Source: Ferruginibacter sp.
Lineage (GTDB): Bacteria > Bacteroidota > Bacteroidia > Chitinophagales > Chitinophagaceae
NCBI GenBank assembly: GCA_025351645.1
Contig: JANXVN010000092.1
Coordinates: 1-36,465 of the forward strand
Direction of reading: 5' to 3'
DNA length: 36,465 bases
Below are positions 8,332-16,003 of this stretch, one piece after another (the stretch's first letter is position 1; each line of letters starts with the position of its first letter). The notes under the pieces were generated by a model. It did not search any database. It was not told where the DNA came from and saw nothing but the letters and a program-made list of their open reading frames with translations. Both the position numbers and the translations under genes were made by a program.

Positions 8332-8679
8332 TTATACATGCAATAATTCTTTTTTCACCATTAATTGGTCTACCGTTTCCTGGTACATTTCATCTGGCAC
8401 ACAACAATCTACCGGGCAAACTGCCGCACACTGCGGTTCTTCATGAAAGCCCTGGCATTCTGTACATTTATTGGGAGTAATGTAATAAGTATCAACACTG
8501 CCCGGTGCATTGCGTTTATCTGCATCTACTTTTGTGCCGTCTAATAAAGTAAATAATCCTTTTACGCTTGTGCCGTCAGATATTGCCCACTCTACACCGC
8601 CCTCATAAATAGCGTTATTAGGGCATTCTGGTTCACAAGCACCACAATTAATACATTCGTCTGTTATTTTTATAGCCAT
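8332..8679 (-). CDS. 2[4Fe-4S] ferredoxin, Alvin/YfhL type
   Basis: A small cytoplasmic electron carrier. The first cluster motif is [12 protein letters not shown] (residues 9-20). The second, [21 protein letters not shown], has the extended spacing between the second and third cysteines that marks the Allochromatium-type (Alvin) ferredoxins, which usually have unusually low-potential clusters. A ~55-residue insert separates the two motifs, and a C-terminal helix follows the second one ([17 protein letters not shown]). The 115 aa length is normal for Bacteroidota members. It is divergent from the LuxC-like reductase with 59 bases between starts, an arrangement I recall as common in this phylum, suggesting shared regulation; the electron partner is not shown by sequence. 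Confidence 0.95.
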   Translation of the reverse strand: MAIKITDECINCGACEPECPNNAIYEGGVEWAISDGTSVKGLFTLLDGTKVDADKRNAPGSVDTYYITPNKCTECQGFHEEPQCAAVCPVDCCVPDEMYQETVDQLMVKKELLHV

Positions 8680-8738
8680 TACTTTTGATTTTGAAAGTTG
8701 AAATTGCGACTTTTGATTACAAAACTACAATTATCATA

Positions 8739-9731
8739 ATGAATTTACAAAAACGTATTGAACTATTGTTGCAACTGCAAAAATATTTAATAGAAGATGG
8801 CGAAGAATGGCAGGCAATAAAACAAAAAGCATCCATTCACAATGGCTGGTTCACTATTGATTTTATTGATTTGGCAATAAAAAATATTACCAGGCAATTT
8901 TTGGCAGCAGATAAATTAAAGGCATGGACAGCCCATTATCATTTAGGTGATGAGGCGGTACCAAAGAACGTAGGCATAGTAATGGCCGGTAACATCCCAC
9001 TGGTAGGCTTTCACGATTTTTTATGTGTGTTTATAGCCGGGCATAAACAAACTATAAAATTATCTTCTAAAGATGATATTTTACTAAAGCACCTGGTGCA
9101 AAAAATGTACAGTTGGGCAGAAACAATGCCAGCATATGTTTCCTTTGCCCCAATGCTAAAAGGCTGCGATGCTTACATAGCAACCGGCAGCAATAACAGC
9201 GCCCGTTACTTTGATTATTATTTCGCAAAATATCCAAGCATCATTCGCAAAAACCGAACATCTGTGGCTATTTTAAAAGGCGATGAGACAGTAGAAGAAC
9301 TGGAAAATTTGTCAGATGATATCCATATTTATTTTGGTTTGGGATGCAGGAATGTCACGAAGGTTTTTGCGCCGGAAGCATACGATTTTATACCCCTATT
9401 AACTGCTTTCCATAAGTATAAATATTTTGCAGATCACCATAAATATCGGAACAATTACGATTATAATTTGTCTATACAGATAATGAATAATAGGTTTTAT
9501 ATGACGAATGAAGCGACTTTACTGGTAGAAAACGATGCTTTGTTTAGTCCAATAAGCCAATTAAATTATAGTTTTTACAACAAAATAGAAACAGTACTTG
9601 CAGCATTAAAACAAAGTAAGGAGCTGCAATGCATCTCAGGCACAGATATCCCTTTTGGAAAAGTGCAATCGCCAGGCTTAATGGATTATGCAGATGGAAT
9701 TGATACTGTACAATTTTTGTTAACTTTATAA
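8739..9731 (+). CDS. LuxC-family acyl-CoA reductase
   Basis: An aldehyde-dehydrogenase-like protein of the LuxC/acyl-CoA reductase family, which reduces acyl-CoA thioesters with NAD(P)H. ATG 8739 (MNLQKRIELLLQLQ) is preferred; the frame stays open 18 codons upstream but that part would overlap the divergent ferredoxin promoter. The cofactor-side segment is GIVMAGNIPLVGFHDF, and the probable catalytic cysteine is C203 in GLGCRNVTKVF, the usual LuxC context. At 331 aa it is shorter than luminescence LuxC (about 480), as Bacteroidota homologs generally are. No other lux genes are present, so light emission is not implied. In relatives I recall serC/serA next to this pair, but here an HtrA gene follows. 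The physiological substrate is unknown. Confidence 0.87.
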   Translation: MNLQKRIELLLQLQKYLIEDGEEWQAIKQKASIHNGWFTIDFIDLAIKNITRQFLAADKLKAWTAHYHLGDEAVPKNVGIVMAGNIPLVGFHDFLCVFIAGHKQTIKLSSKDDILLKHLVQKMYSWAETMPAYVSFAPMLKGCDAYIATGSNNSARYFDYYFAKYPSIIRKNRTSVAILKGDETVEELENLSDDIHIYFGLGCRNVTKVFAPEAYDFIPLLTAFHKYKYFADHHKYRNNYDYNLSIQIMNNRFYMTNEATLLVENDALFSPISQLNYSFYNKIETVLAALKQSKELQCISGTDIPFGKVQSPGLMDYADGIDTVQFLLTL

Positions 9732-9872
9732 GGCATCTACGAAAGCGTTCCTAAATAATTGTTAAACGTGTCCATTGGTAAATTACATTTTGTCAGTACA
9801 TCGTTACTTTGTTGTGTCAGGCATAAATATTGACAATCTAAGAATATATTACTTAAAATAAAATTTTATCAA

Positions 9873-11399
9873 ATGAAACTAAAACAAGTATTATTCACCG
9901 TTATAATCAGTGCTTTAACTGCTTTCGGTGTAACGTGGGGTTACAGCACCTATGTAAAAACAACCAACACTTTTGCAGGTCAGGAAAAAGGTGTTGTGCC
10001 ATCAAACTATAAATTGACTGGCTTAAACAACAATAACAATACCCCACCGGGCGCTTTAGATTTTACAGTACCCGCAGCGGTTGCATTACCAACAGTTGTG
10101 CACATCAAAACTAAAACAAACGCCAAGCAAGTAAGCAATAATTTGCCAAAAACAAAAAGCCCATTCAGCGATTTGTTTGATGACGATATGCTACAACAAT
10201 TTTTTGGCAAGGGCGGAAGCAATGGTTACCAACCACAACAAATGGCTTCCGGCTCAGGCGTTATTATTAGCCAGGATGGTTTTATAGTAACTAACAACCA
10301 TGTAGTTGAAAATGCTGATGAGCTTACTGTAACGTTAAACAATAAAAGGTCATACACAGCAAAAGTTGTTGGTCGAGATCCAGCTTATGACCTTGCCGTT
10401 ATTAAGATTGATGCTACTGGCCTGCCGTTTCTTTTATATGGCAATTCAGACGATGTAAAAATTGGTCAATGGGTACTTGCTTTAGGTTATCCCTTAAACT
10501 TGGAAACTACTGTTACTGCGGGTATTGTTAGCGCCAAATCAAGGTCGTTAGGCTTAAATAAAGGCACAAAAATAAATTCTGCAGTAGAGTCTTTTATACA
10601 GACAGATGCTGCTGTTAACCAGGGAAATAGTGGTGGCGCCTTAATTAATACCAACGGCGAATTAATTGGCATTAACTCTGCAATAGCCTCTCCTACTGGT
10701 TATTACTCAGGTTACTCTTACGCAATACCTGTTAACCTTGTAAAAAAAGTTGTGGGCGATTTAATAAAATACGGCAATGTACAAAGAGGTTTTTTAGGCG
10801 TAGCTACTTTTAATACCTACGATTTTCCTGAATCTGAAAAAGCAAAATTGGACTTTAAATATGCTGGCGATGGCTTAGTAATTACAAATGTATCTACTGG
10901 TAGCGCAGCAGAAGCAGCCGGGCTTAAAAAAGGCGATATCATTAAAAGTGTTAATGGTGTCAACCTTACATTGGTATCTGAATTACAAGAGTTAGTTAGC
11001 CGTTACAAACCAGGCGATAAAATTACAGTAGTGTACAACAGGGATAATAAGGATATGACTGCTACAGCTACTTTAAAAAATAATGCAGGCACCTTTGAAA
11101 TCGTAAAGCAACAAAACACTATCCTTTCTAAATTAGGTGGCGATTTTTCAAACCTCGATCCTAAAAAAGCCAAAGAAAGTGGTGTACCAGGTGGCGTAGT
11201 GGTAAAAAAAATAATTGAAGGCGCATTATCAGACCAGACAAGGATGAGGGATGGTTTTATTATTGTAAATGATCAACCAATTAAAAATGTTGATGATTTT
11301 ACTAAAGCTTTAGGCAACTCCAAAACATTTACCATTAGCGGTTTTTACCCTGGTTACGATGTTTTGTACGATTACAATATTACACTTGACAATGAATAA
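9873..11399 (+). CDS. HtrA/DegP-type periplasmic serine protease
   Basis: An envelope quality-control protease-chaperone. An N-terminal signal/anchor (LFTVIISALTAFGVTWGY) is followed by a ~60-residue linker, a trypsin-like domain and two PDZ domains. The triad is complete: H143 in VTNNHVVE, D173 in AYDLAVIKID and S253 in GNSGGAL. PDZ1 covers about residues 305-400 (GFLGVATF... then GSAAEAAGLKKGDIIKSVNG), and PDZ2 about 415-505 is shorter and more divergent. The 508 aa length fits the DegP/DegQ group. ATG 9873 is the only sensible start. The gene is alone, with a strong terminator 13 bases after its stop. Membership is certain; whether it acts as DegP or DegQ is not resolved. Confidence 0.95.
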   Translation: MKLKQVLFTVIISALTAFGVTWGYSTYVKTTNTFAGQEKGVVPSNYKLTGLNNNNNTPPGALDFTVPAAVALPTVVHIKTKTNAKQVSNNLPKTKSPFSDLFDDDMLQQFFGKGGSNGYQPQQMASGSGVIISQDGFIVTNNHVVENADELTVTLNNKRSYTAKVVGRDPAYDLAVIKIDATGLPFLLYGNSDDVKIGQWVLALGYPLNLETTVTAGIVSAKSRSLGLNKGTKINSAVESFIQTDAAVNQGNSGGALINTNGELIGINSAIASPTGYYSGYSYAIPVNLVKKVVGDLIKYGNVQRGFLGVATFNTYDFPESEKAKLDFKYAGDGLVITNVSTGSAAEAAGLKKGDIIKSVNGVNLTLVSELQELVSRYKPGDKITVVYNRDNKDMTATATLKNNAGTFEIVKQQNTILSKLGGDFSNLDPKKAKESGVPGGVVVKKIIEGALSDQTRMRDGFIIVNDQPIKNVDDFTKALGNSKTFTISGFYPGYDVLYDYNITLDNE

Positions 11400-11411
11400 G
11401 TAATTTATAAT

Positions 11412-11453
11412 AAACTAAAAAGCTGCCTTTAGTCATGGGCGGCTTTTTAGTTT
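11412..11453 (+). terminator. Rho-independent terminator of the htrA-like gene
   Basis: AAACTAAAAAGCTGCC (11412-11427) pairs with GGCGGCTTTTTAGTTT (11438-11453), sixteen pairs with a single G-T wobble and a ten-base loop. The right arm supplies the T run. Confidence 0.92.
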
Positions 11454-11536
11454 GAGGTATTTCTTTTGTATTCTCGCTGATGGCTTTAGTTATTACTTAA
11501 GGGCAATGATTGTTACGTGTTTTAAAATAATTACTT

Positions 11537-11645
11537 TATGCCATTCAGTTAAGCTATTTTCCCTCAAAAGGGCTGTGTTTATTTGCCTGTTGGTAAAGGG
11601 TTGGGGTAAGGTAAAAAAAGAAACAGCCCTTAACTCAATGGTATT
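11537..11645. repeat. Divergent relative of the palindromic element (109 bp)
   Basis: The ends TATGCCATTCAGTTAAG (11537-11553) and CTTAACTCAATGGTATT (11629-11645) form an imperfect inverted repeat resembling the AATGCCGTTAAG ends of the other copies. A nested pair AAGGGCTGT/ACAGCCCTT lies at 11568-11576 and 11623-11631. The internal GGGTTGGGGTAAGGTAAA corresponds to the complement of the TTTACCTCACC track in the other copies, so this copy is inverted relative to them. Confidence 0.65.
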
Positions 11646-11854
11646 TAATGCTTAATTTTATTTGCCTTATGTTGCCCAACTAAATTTAAAAGTAAGGTGG
11701 CCTTTCCAGACAATAACTTTACGCCTCGGCTAATAGCAATGTTTTACTTCAATTTTTAGTGATTGTTACAGCTATCTGTAATGCTTATTCTTCGCCAGGC
11801 ATTTTCAAATAAAAGCTACTTCAACTTTATTATAAATAATTTGTTGCATTGAGC

Positions 11855-13297
11855 ATGAACATCCTCATTACAGGTGCTAACGGTTACATAGGCCAGCGGC
11901 TAATCCCGGTTTTGGTAGAACAAGGCCATCAAATATACTGTTGCGTGCGAAACCGAAAACGTTTTGAAGATGGCCATCAACACGAAAACCTGCACATTAT
12001 TGAAGTTGATTTTTTAGGAAATTTAGATGGCATCATATTTCCGCAACAAATAGATGTGGCGTTTTATCTGGTACATTCCATGAACAATAAAAATAATTTC
12101 GAAGTACAGGAAGCCGCCGTGGCACAGAACTTTATTGAGCTTATACAAACAACTGCCTGCCGGCAAATTATATACCTTAGTGGTATTGTAAATGAAACAT
12201 ATTTATCAAGGCATTTAAGTTCCAGGCTGCAGGTAGAAAAAATATTAAGGGCAGGCCCAATAAATGTAACCGTATTAAGAGCGGGTATTATAGTAGGTTC
12301 TGGCAGCGCCTCTTTTGAAATAATACGTGACTTGGTAGAAAAACTGCCAGTAATGATAACGCCCAAATGGTTAAATACTTTATGCCAGCCTATAGCCATC
12401 CGAAATGTAATACAATTTTTAAGTGGTGTAATGTTGCAACAAAATACCTTCAATAAAGATTTTGATATTGGTGGCCCTGAAGTATTAAGTTACAAAAAGA
12501 TGCTCTTGAAATTTGCGGAAGTAAGAAAATTAAAAAGACAGATTTTCACCATACCCGTAATGACTCCAAAGCTATCCAGCTACTGGTTATATTTTGTAAC
12601 TTCTACCTCTTACCCCCTGGCAGTAAACCTGGTTGATAGCATGAAAGTAAATGTAGTATGCCGGCCAAATGAATTAGCGAATCAATTAGGCATAGAATTG
12701 TATCCATACAAAAGTGCCGTGCAAATGGCGTTTGAAAAAATTGAGCAGCATATGGTACTAAGCAGTTGGAAGGATGCCTTTAGCAGCAGCGGTGCACCAC
12801 AAGCCATGATGAATTATATTGAAGTGCCCATTTTTGGTTGTTATACAGATTTAAAATGGCGGGAAGTAACCAGTGATTTAAATGGCGTAATGGCAAATAT
12901 ATGGAGCATTGGTGGCGAAAAAGGCTGGTACTATGGAAATGCTTTATGGAAGGTGCGCGGGTTGATGGATAAGTTTGTAGGCGGCGTGGGCTTAAGAAGA
13001 GGAAGGACGGACCCTTTACAAGTTTATCCAGGTGATGCACTAGATTTTTGGCGGGTTTTGATTGCGGATAAACAAAATAAAAGGCTGTTACTTTTTGCCG
13101 AAATGAAAGTGCCTGGCGAAGCCTGGCTTGAGTTTAAAATAATACAAAAAGACAATAAACAATACCTTCGGCAAACTGCCACCTTTAGGCCAAAAGGCTT
13201 ATGGGGCAGGCTTTACTGGTATTGTGTATTGCCTTTTCATTATTTTATTTTTAATGGTATGATCGATAATATTATAAAGCCATCAGTTAATGGTTAA
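11855..13297 (+). CDS. SDR-type NAD(P)-binding protein with C-terminal DUF2867-like domain
   Basis: An atypical short-chain dehydrogenase/reductase fused to a DUF2867-type domain. The Rossmann start is ILITGANGYIGQRLIPVL (from residue 2), a classic GxxGxxG dinucleotide loop. Residues about 1-290 form the NAD(P)-binding part, including RAGIIVGSGSASFEIIRDLV; the canonical Tyr-xxx-Lys pair of active SDRs is not obvious, as in NmrA-like and atypical members. The DUF2867 part, about 310-480, contains SIGGEKGWYYGNALWKVRGLMDK and LLLFAEMKVPGEAWLEF. ATG 11855 is preferred over the TTG two codons upstream (11849). The total of ~480 aa is the usual length of such fusions. I cannot name the substrate; a role in membrane-lipid or quinone metabolism would be a guess. 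Confidence 0.85.
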   Translation: MNILITGANGYIGQRLIPVLVEQGHQIYCCVRNRKRFEDGHQHENLHIIEVDFLGNLDGIIFPQQIDVAFYLVHSMNNKNNFEVQEAAVAQNFIELIQTTACRQIIYLSGIVNETYLSRHLSSRLQVEKILRAGPINVTVLRAGIIVGSGSASFEIIRDLVEKLPVMITPKWLNTLCQPIAIRNVIQFLSGVMLQQNTFNKDFDIGGPEVLSYKKMLLKFAEVRKLKRQIFTIPVMTPKLSSYWLYFVTSTSYPLAVNLVDSMKVNVVCRPNELANQLGIELYPYKSAVQMAFEKIEQHMVLSSWKDAFSSSGAPQAMMNYIEVPIFGCYTDLKWREVTSDLNGVMANIWSIGGEKGWYYGNALWKVRGLMDKFVGGVGLRRGRTDPLQVYPGDALDFWRVLIADKQNKRLLLFAEMKVPGEAWLEFKIIQKDNKQYLRQTATFRPKGLWGRLYWYCVLPFHYFIFNGMIDNIIKPSVNG

Positions 13298-13366
13298 ATG
13301 TTTAAATGATAATGAATATACCCGCATTCCACCAACAAAAAACAACAAACCATCAACTAAAAACGC

Positions 13367-13813
13367 CTAGGTTATTATCACTTTCTGCATAACATCTCCC
13401 CCACGGATATCATCGATCAAATCGATGCCTTCGGTAATTTTCCCGAAAGCCGTATGTACGCCATCAAGATGCTGTGTGCCTTGGCGGTTATGGCAAATGA
13501 AAAACTGAGAACCACCGGTATCCCTACCGCGATGTGCCATCGACATTACGCCCCTGTCATGTATTTGCTTAACGCCATTTAGTTCGCACTTTATAGTATA
13601 GCCTGGGCCGCCACCACCTGTACCGTCAGGGTCTCCGCCTTGTATCATAAAGTTGGGTATCACCCTGTGAAAGGTAAGCCCATCATAAAAACCTTCACTA
13701 ACTAATTTTTTGAAATTGGCTGCAGCAATAGGTGCATCATCATCATATAATTCAAATTTCAACACTCCTTTCGCAGTGTGTATCTCGCCTGTAGTTAATT
13801 TTACGTCGCTCAT
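13367..13813 (-). CDS. Cyclophilin-type peptidyl-prolyl isomerase
   Basis: A cytoplasmic cyclophilin catalysing cis-trans isomerisation of proline peptide bonds. Core motifs are [25 protein letters not shown] (parts near residues 48-72), [16 protein letters not shown] and [14 protein letters not shown]; the catalytic arginine is in FHRV and the glutamine in MIQGG. ATG 13813 ([12 protein letters not shown]) is chosen over an upstream TTG at 13837 because it starts directly at the fold. The 148 aa length matches compact PpiB-like enzymes without a signal peptide. It lies 70 bases after the GreA-like gene on the same strand, so cotranscription is possible. Confidence 0.95.
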   Translation of the reverse strand: MSDVKLTTGEIHTAKGVLKFELYDDDAPIAAANFKKLVSEGFYDGLTFHRVIPNFMIQGGDPDGTGGGGPGYTIKCELNGVKQIHDRGVMSMAHRGRDTGGSQFFICHNRQGTQHLDGVHTAFGKITEGIDLIDDIRGGDVMQKVIIT

Positions 13814-13883
13814 TTTTATAGTGTTTAATTTGTGCAAAATTACTATTTACAACTCAATTGAAATAGTAATAATAAAGCCTTTG

Positions 13884-14348
13884 TTAAAACACTTCTGTAA
13901 TTGTTATTTCTTTATTATTAAAATTCAGCTTATTGCCTTTCACTTTGCCCATCAAAGACTTTGCTACTGGAGCATTAGGGGATATCAGGTAAACAATACT
14001 GCCTCCAAAAGTAATTTTGCCTAAGCCTGCGGCGATAAAAAATGTGAGGCCACCGGCTTTAACAATAGTGCCAGCTGCAACTGTTGCAGAAAGCTTTTTA
14101 TCATCAATAGCCATAAATGCAGCCAGCTCATTTTGATTGGCTGCCAGTTGCCTGCCCTGCATGTCTTTTTCCAGATGGCTCATGGCACGGCTGGTTTCAT
14201 ATTTGTCGCCCGCACTGCTTTTTTCTTCGCTGTTAGCGGCTGCCTGTGCACTTTCCATAGATTGTACAATGGCTGTAATACGATCTTTAATGATAGCCAT
14301 GCAATGCTGGTGCAGCTTTTTTTTATAAGTAAGTTGTTGTGAAGCCAT
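13884..14348 (-). CDS. GreA/GreB C-terminal-domain-like protein
   Basis: A 154-aa protein with an N-terminal helical part (KKLHQHCMAIIKDRITAIVQ, then a second helix rich in Glu, Lys and Gln around residues 55-80) and a C-terminal beta domain resembling the FKBP-like domain of transcript-cleavage factors: GTIVKAGGLTFFIAAGLGKI, then SPNAPVAKSLMGKVKGNKL. The two-part plan is that of GreA, but the N-terminal coiled coil lacks the usual acidic tip motif as far as I can see, so true RNA polymerase cleavage stimulation is doubtful. Homologs are widespread in Bacteroidota and have sometimes been misnamed 3-oxoacyl-ACP synthase. It is the upstream partner of the cyclophilin gene. Confidence 0.75.
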   Translation of the reverse strand: MASQQLTYKKKLHQHCMAIIKDRITAIVQSMESAQAAANSEEKSSAGDKYETSRAMSHLEKDMQGRQLAANQNELAAFMAIDDKKLSATVAAGTIVKAGGLTFFIAAGLGKITFGGSIVYLISPNAPVAKSLMGKVKGNKLNFNNKEITITEVF

Positions 14349-14428
14349 AATTTTTTATCAGCTTCAAAGAAAGTTTTTTTAACCCAATAATGATAATCAA
14401 ATTTATAAGTATCCTGTATTTTTACACC

Positions 14429-15376
14429 ATGAAAAAAATCCTCCTCTCCTTTTTTATTTTTGCATCAATAAATTTAACCGCTCAAAAAACTTCCGCCTTC
14501 CGTGTAGTACCATTAGGCGTTAAAGGCGGTATCGACGAAAGCAACCTTTCTAGCTATATGGTAGCGCCCGCAGGCACTAACAATTATGTTTGTTTAGATG
14601 CTGGCACGGTACATACCGGCATTGAGAGAGCCATTGCCAGCAAGGCTTTTAGTGTTACTGCAGAGGAAGTGCTTAAAAATTATATTAAAGGCTACTTTAT
14701 TTCTCATGCACATTTAGACCATGTCGCAGGTTTAATAATTGTTTCGCCTGATGATAGTAATAAGCCTGTGTATGCATTACCCGCTTGCATGAAAATGCTG
14801 GAAGATAATTATTTTAATGGCGATGCCTGGGCAAATTTTGGCGACGAGGGAAAAAGTTTCCTGATAAAAAAATACCATTTTGAAACCTTGAAAGCTGGTG
14901 AGGAAACGCCTGTTAGCAATACTTCAATGCAAGTAACCGCCTTTCCGTTAAGCCATGTAAACCCTTATGAAAGCAGCGCCTTTTTATTACGCAGTAACGA
15001 TAATTATGTATTGTACCTGGGTGATACTGGTACTGACAGCATAGAAAAAAGCAACAAGCTTTTATTGCTTTGGCAAGCCATAGCCCCATTAATAAAGTTA
15101 CATCAACTAAAAGGTATTTTTATTGAAGTATCCTTTCCTAACGAGCAGCTGGAAAATAAATTATTTGGGCACCTTACGCCAAAATTATTTATGCAGGAAA
15201 TGCAAGCCTTAAACCTGCTAGCAGGAAAAGGGGCAATGAAAAACCTTCCAATCGTTATAACCCATGTAAAGCCACCAACAGCGCATATTACACAACTTAC
15301 AAACCAGTTGAAGCTAGCAAATAACCTGGGGCTTACACTTATTTTTCCTGAACAAGGAACGCCGTTTGGGCTATAG
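14429..15376 (+). CDS. Metallo-beta-lactamase-fold class II cyclic nucleotide phosphodiesterase-like protein
   Basis: ATG 14429 gives a signal peptide (MKKILLSFFIFASINLTAQ), so the product is exported; the upstream in-frame codons are not signal-like. The body has the metal-binding motif HAHLDHVAG near residue 92, a later SHVNPYESSAF and a metal-bridging GDTGTDS, which together mark the PDEase_II (CpdP/yeast PDE1) branch of the metallo-beta-lactamase fold. The C-terminal histidine is probably in ITHVKPP. The ~315 aa length is normal. A periplasmic cyclic-nucleotide phosphodiesterase, as for Vibrio CpdP, is the best guess, but the substrate is unproved. Confidence 0.85.
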   Translation: MKKILLSFFIFASINLTAQKTSAFRVVPLGVKGGIDESNLSSYMVAPAGTNNYVCLDAGTVHTGIERAIASKAFSVTAEEVLKNYIKGYFISHAHLDHVAGLIIVSPDDSNKPVYALPACMKMLEDNYFNGDAWANFGDEGKSFLIKKYHFETLKAGEETPVSNTSMQVTAFPLSHVNPYESSAFLLRSNDNYVLYLGDTGTDSIEKSNKLLLLWQAIAPLIKLHQLKGIFIEVSFPNEQLENKLFGHLTPKLFMQEMQALNLLAGKGAMKNLPIVITHVKPPTAHITQLTNQLKLANNLGLTLIFPEQGTPFGL

Positions 15377-15451
15377 GTATTTGGAATAATTTTTTGTCGC
15401 TATATTCTCTTTACTACATGGTTAAAGATCCTTAAAAACATAATTACAAGA

Positions 15452-15528
15452 GTGCGACGCCCGCCCGGCTGCCATTCGGACGGGCCTGTGAAGATCAACA
15501 TAGCTATTGTATTGGCCCGGACAAAAAA
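15452..15528. repeat. Dispersed repeat family 2, copy A (77 bp)
   Basis: About 77 bases from GTGCGACGCCCGCC through CATTCGGACGGGCCTGTGA to the run of A at 15523-15528 align with 28374-28451 at roughly three quarters identity. The GC-rich first half can form a hairpin (GCCCG / CGGGC). It lies between the phosphodiesterase stop and the EncFtn-like gene, on a much more GC-rich background than its flanks. Confidence 0.8.
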
Positions 15529-15603
15529 TTTTTATGGCACATCAATTGTGTTGGTTGAAGATGATTAATTACAAAGATTATCAATCAATAAAAAAAATAT
15601 TTT

Positions 15604-15921
15604 ATGGGATTTGACCAGTATCACGAACCGCCCGGAGAATTAAGCAAAGACACCAGGACATTTGCACGCATGTGTGCATCGTTAACCGAAGAAGCCGAAG
15701 CCATTGGCTGGTACGAGCAACGAATTGCTGTTGAAACAGATAAAGATGCAAGGGCAATTATGCAGAATGCGCAAAAAGAAGAAATGAAACATTTTGGAAT
15801 GGACCTTGAGTTTTTATTGCGCAAAAAACCTTTATGGCGTGCCACTTTGCAAGCTATTCTTTTTACTAAAGGAGATATTGTGGAGATGGGAGAAAAAGGG
15901 GAAAAAGCTGCAGGCGACTAA
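15604..15921 (+). CDS. Encapsulated-ferritin-like (EncFtn family) protein without visible cargo tag
   Basis: A 105-aa two-helix protein closely resembling the EncFtn iron-oxidising cargo of Rhodospirillum rubrum. It begins with the same YHEP segment (6-9), and the ligand residues line up with a shift of two: E29, E30, E32, W36, Y37 (EEAEAIGWYEQR) and E59, E60, H63 (KEEMKHFGMDLEFL). In R. rubrum E32, E62, H65 and Y39 form the ferroxidase centre across a dimer interface. The family assembles as a decamer and oxidises ferrous iron. After the conserved ILFTKGDI segment only ~13 residues remain (ending GEKGEKAAGD), with no recognisable encapsulin-loading peptide. No shell-protein gene occurs in this window. 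Iron chemistry is a family inference. Confidence 0.85.
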   Translation: MGFDQYHEPPGELSKDTRTFARMCASLTEEAEAIGWYEQRIAVETDKDARAIMQNAQKEEMKHFGMDLEFLLRKKPLWRATLQAILFTKGDIVEMGEKGEKAAGD

Positions 15922-15947
15922 ATTGTTGGTTTAAAATTTCTATAATT

Positions 15948-15983
15948 ACCAAGGTTATCTTTATAAAAAAAGATGGCCTTGGT
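15948..15983. terminator. Hairpin between convergent genes, possible bidirectional terminator
   Basis: ACCAAGGTTATCTTT (15948-15962) pairs with AAAGATGGCCTTGGT (15969-15983), fifteen positions with two wobble pairs. It sits midway between the convergent EncFtn-like and M28 peptidase genes. There is no clear T run after the stem on either strand, so termination is likely but not assured. Confidence 0.55.
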
Positions 15984-16003
15984 GCTTATATTTTATCAAA
16001 ATG

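Larger units (their letters stand above)
11400..11854. other. Intergenic region with terminator and a divergent palindromic element
   Basis: I see no supported gene here. The region holds the terminator at 11412-11453 and the inverted-repeat element at 11537-11645. The remaining ~200 bases before the next start are AT-rich with no clear motif. Confidence 0.6.

Noticed and set aside
8739-9731. Bioluminescence (lux) locus
   Set aside because: The LuxC-like reductase stands without luxD, luxE or luciferase genes, and homologs of this length are ordinary in non-luminous Bacteroidota.
9759-9792. Bacteroidota promoter (TTG, 22 bases, TACATTTTG) for the htrA-like gene
   Set aside because: It is only close to the TAnnTTTG pattern, has an extra T, and lies ~80 bases before the start. 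In AT-rich sequence such matches are expected by chance.
11452-11655. 67-aa plus-strand reading frame
   Set aside because: It lies across the inverted-repeat element at 11537-11645 and starts within the terminator; composition is not protein-like.
13884-14348. 3-oxoacyl-ACP synthase
   Set aside because: This name is attached to such proteins in some annotations, but the 154-residue sequence has no ketosynthase motif and the wrong size; it fits a GreA-like fold better.
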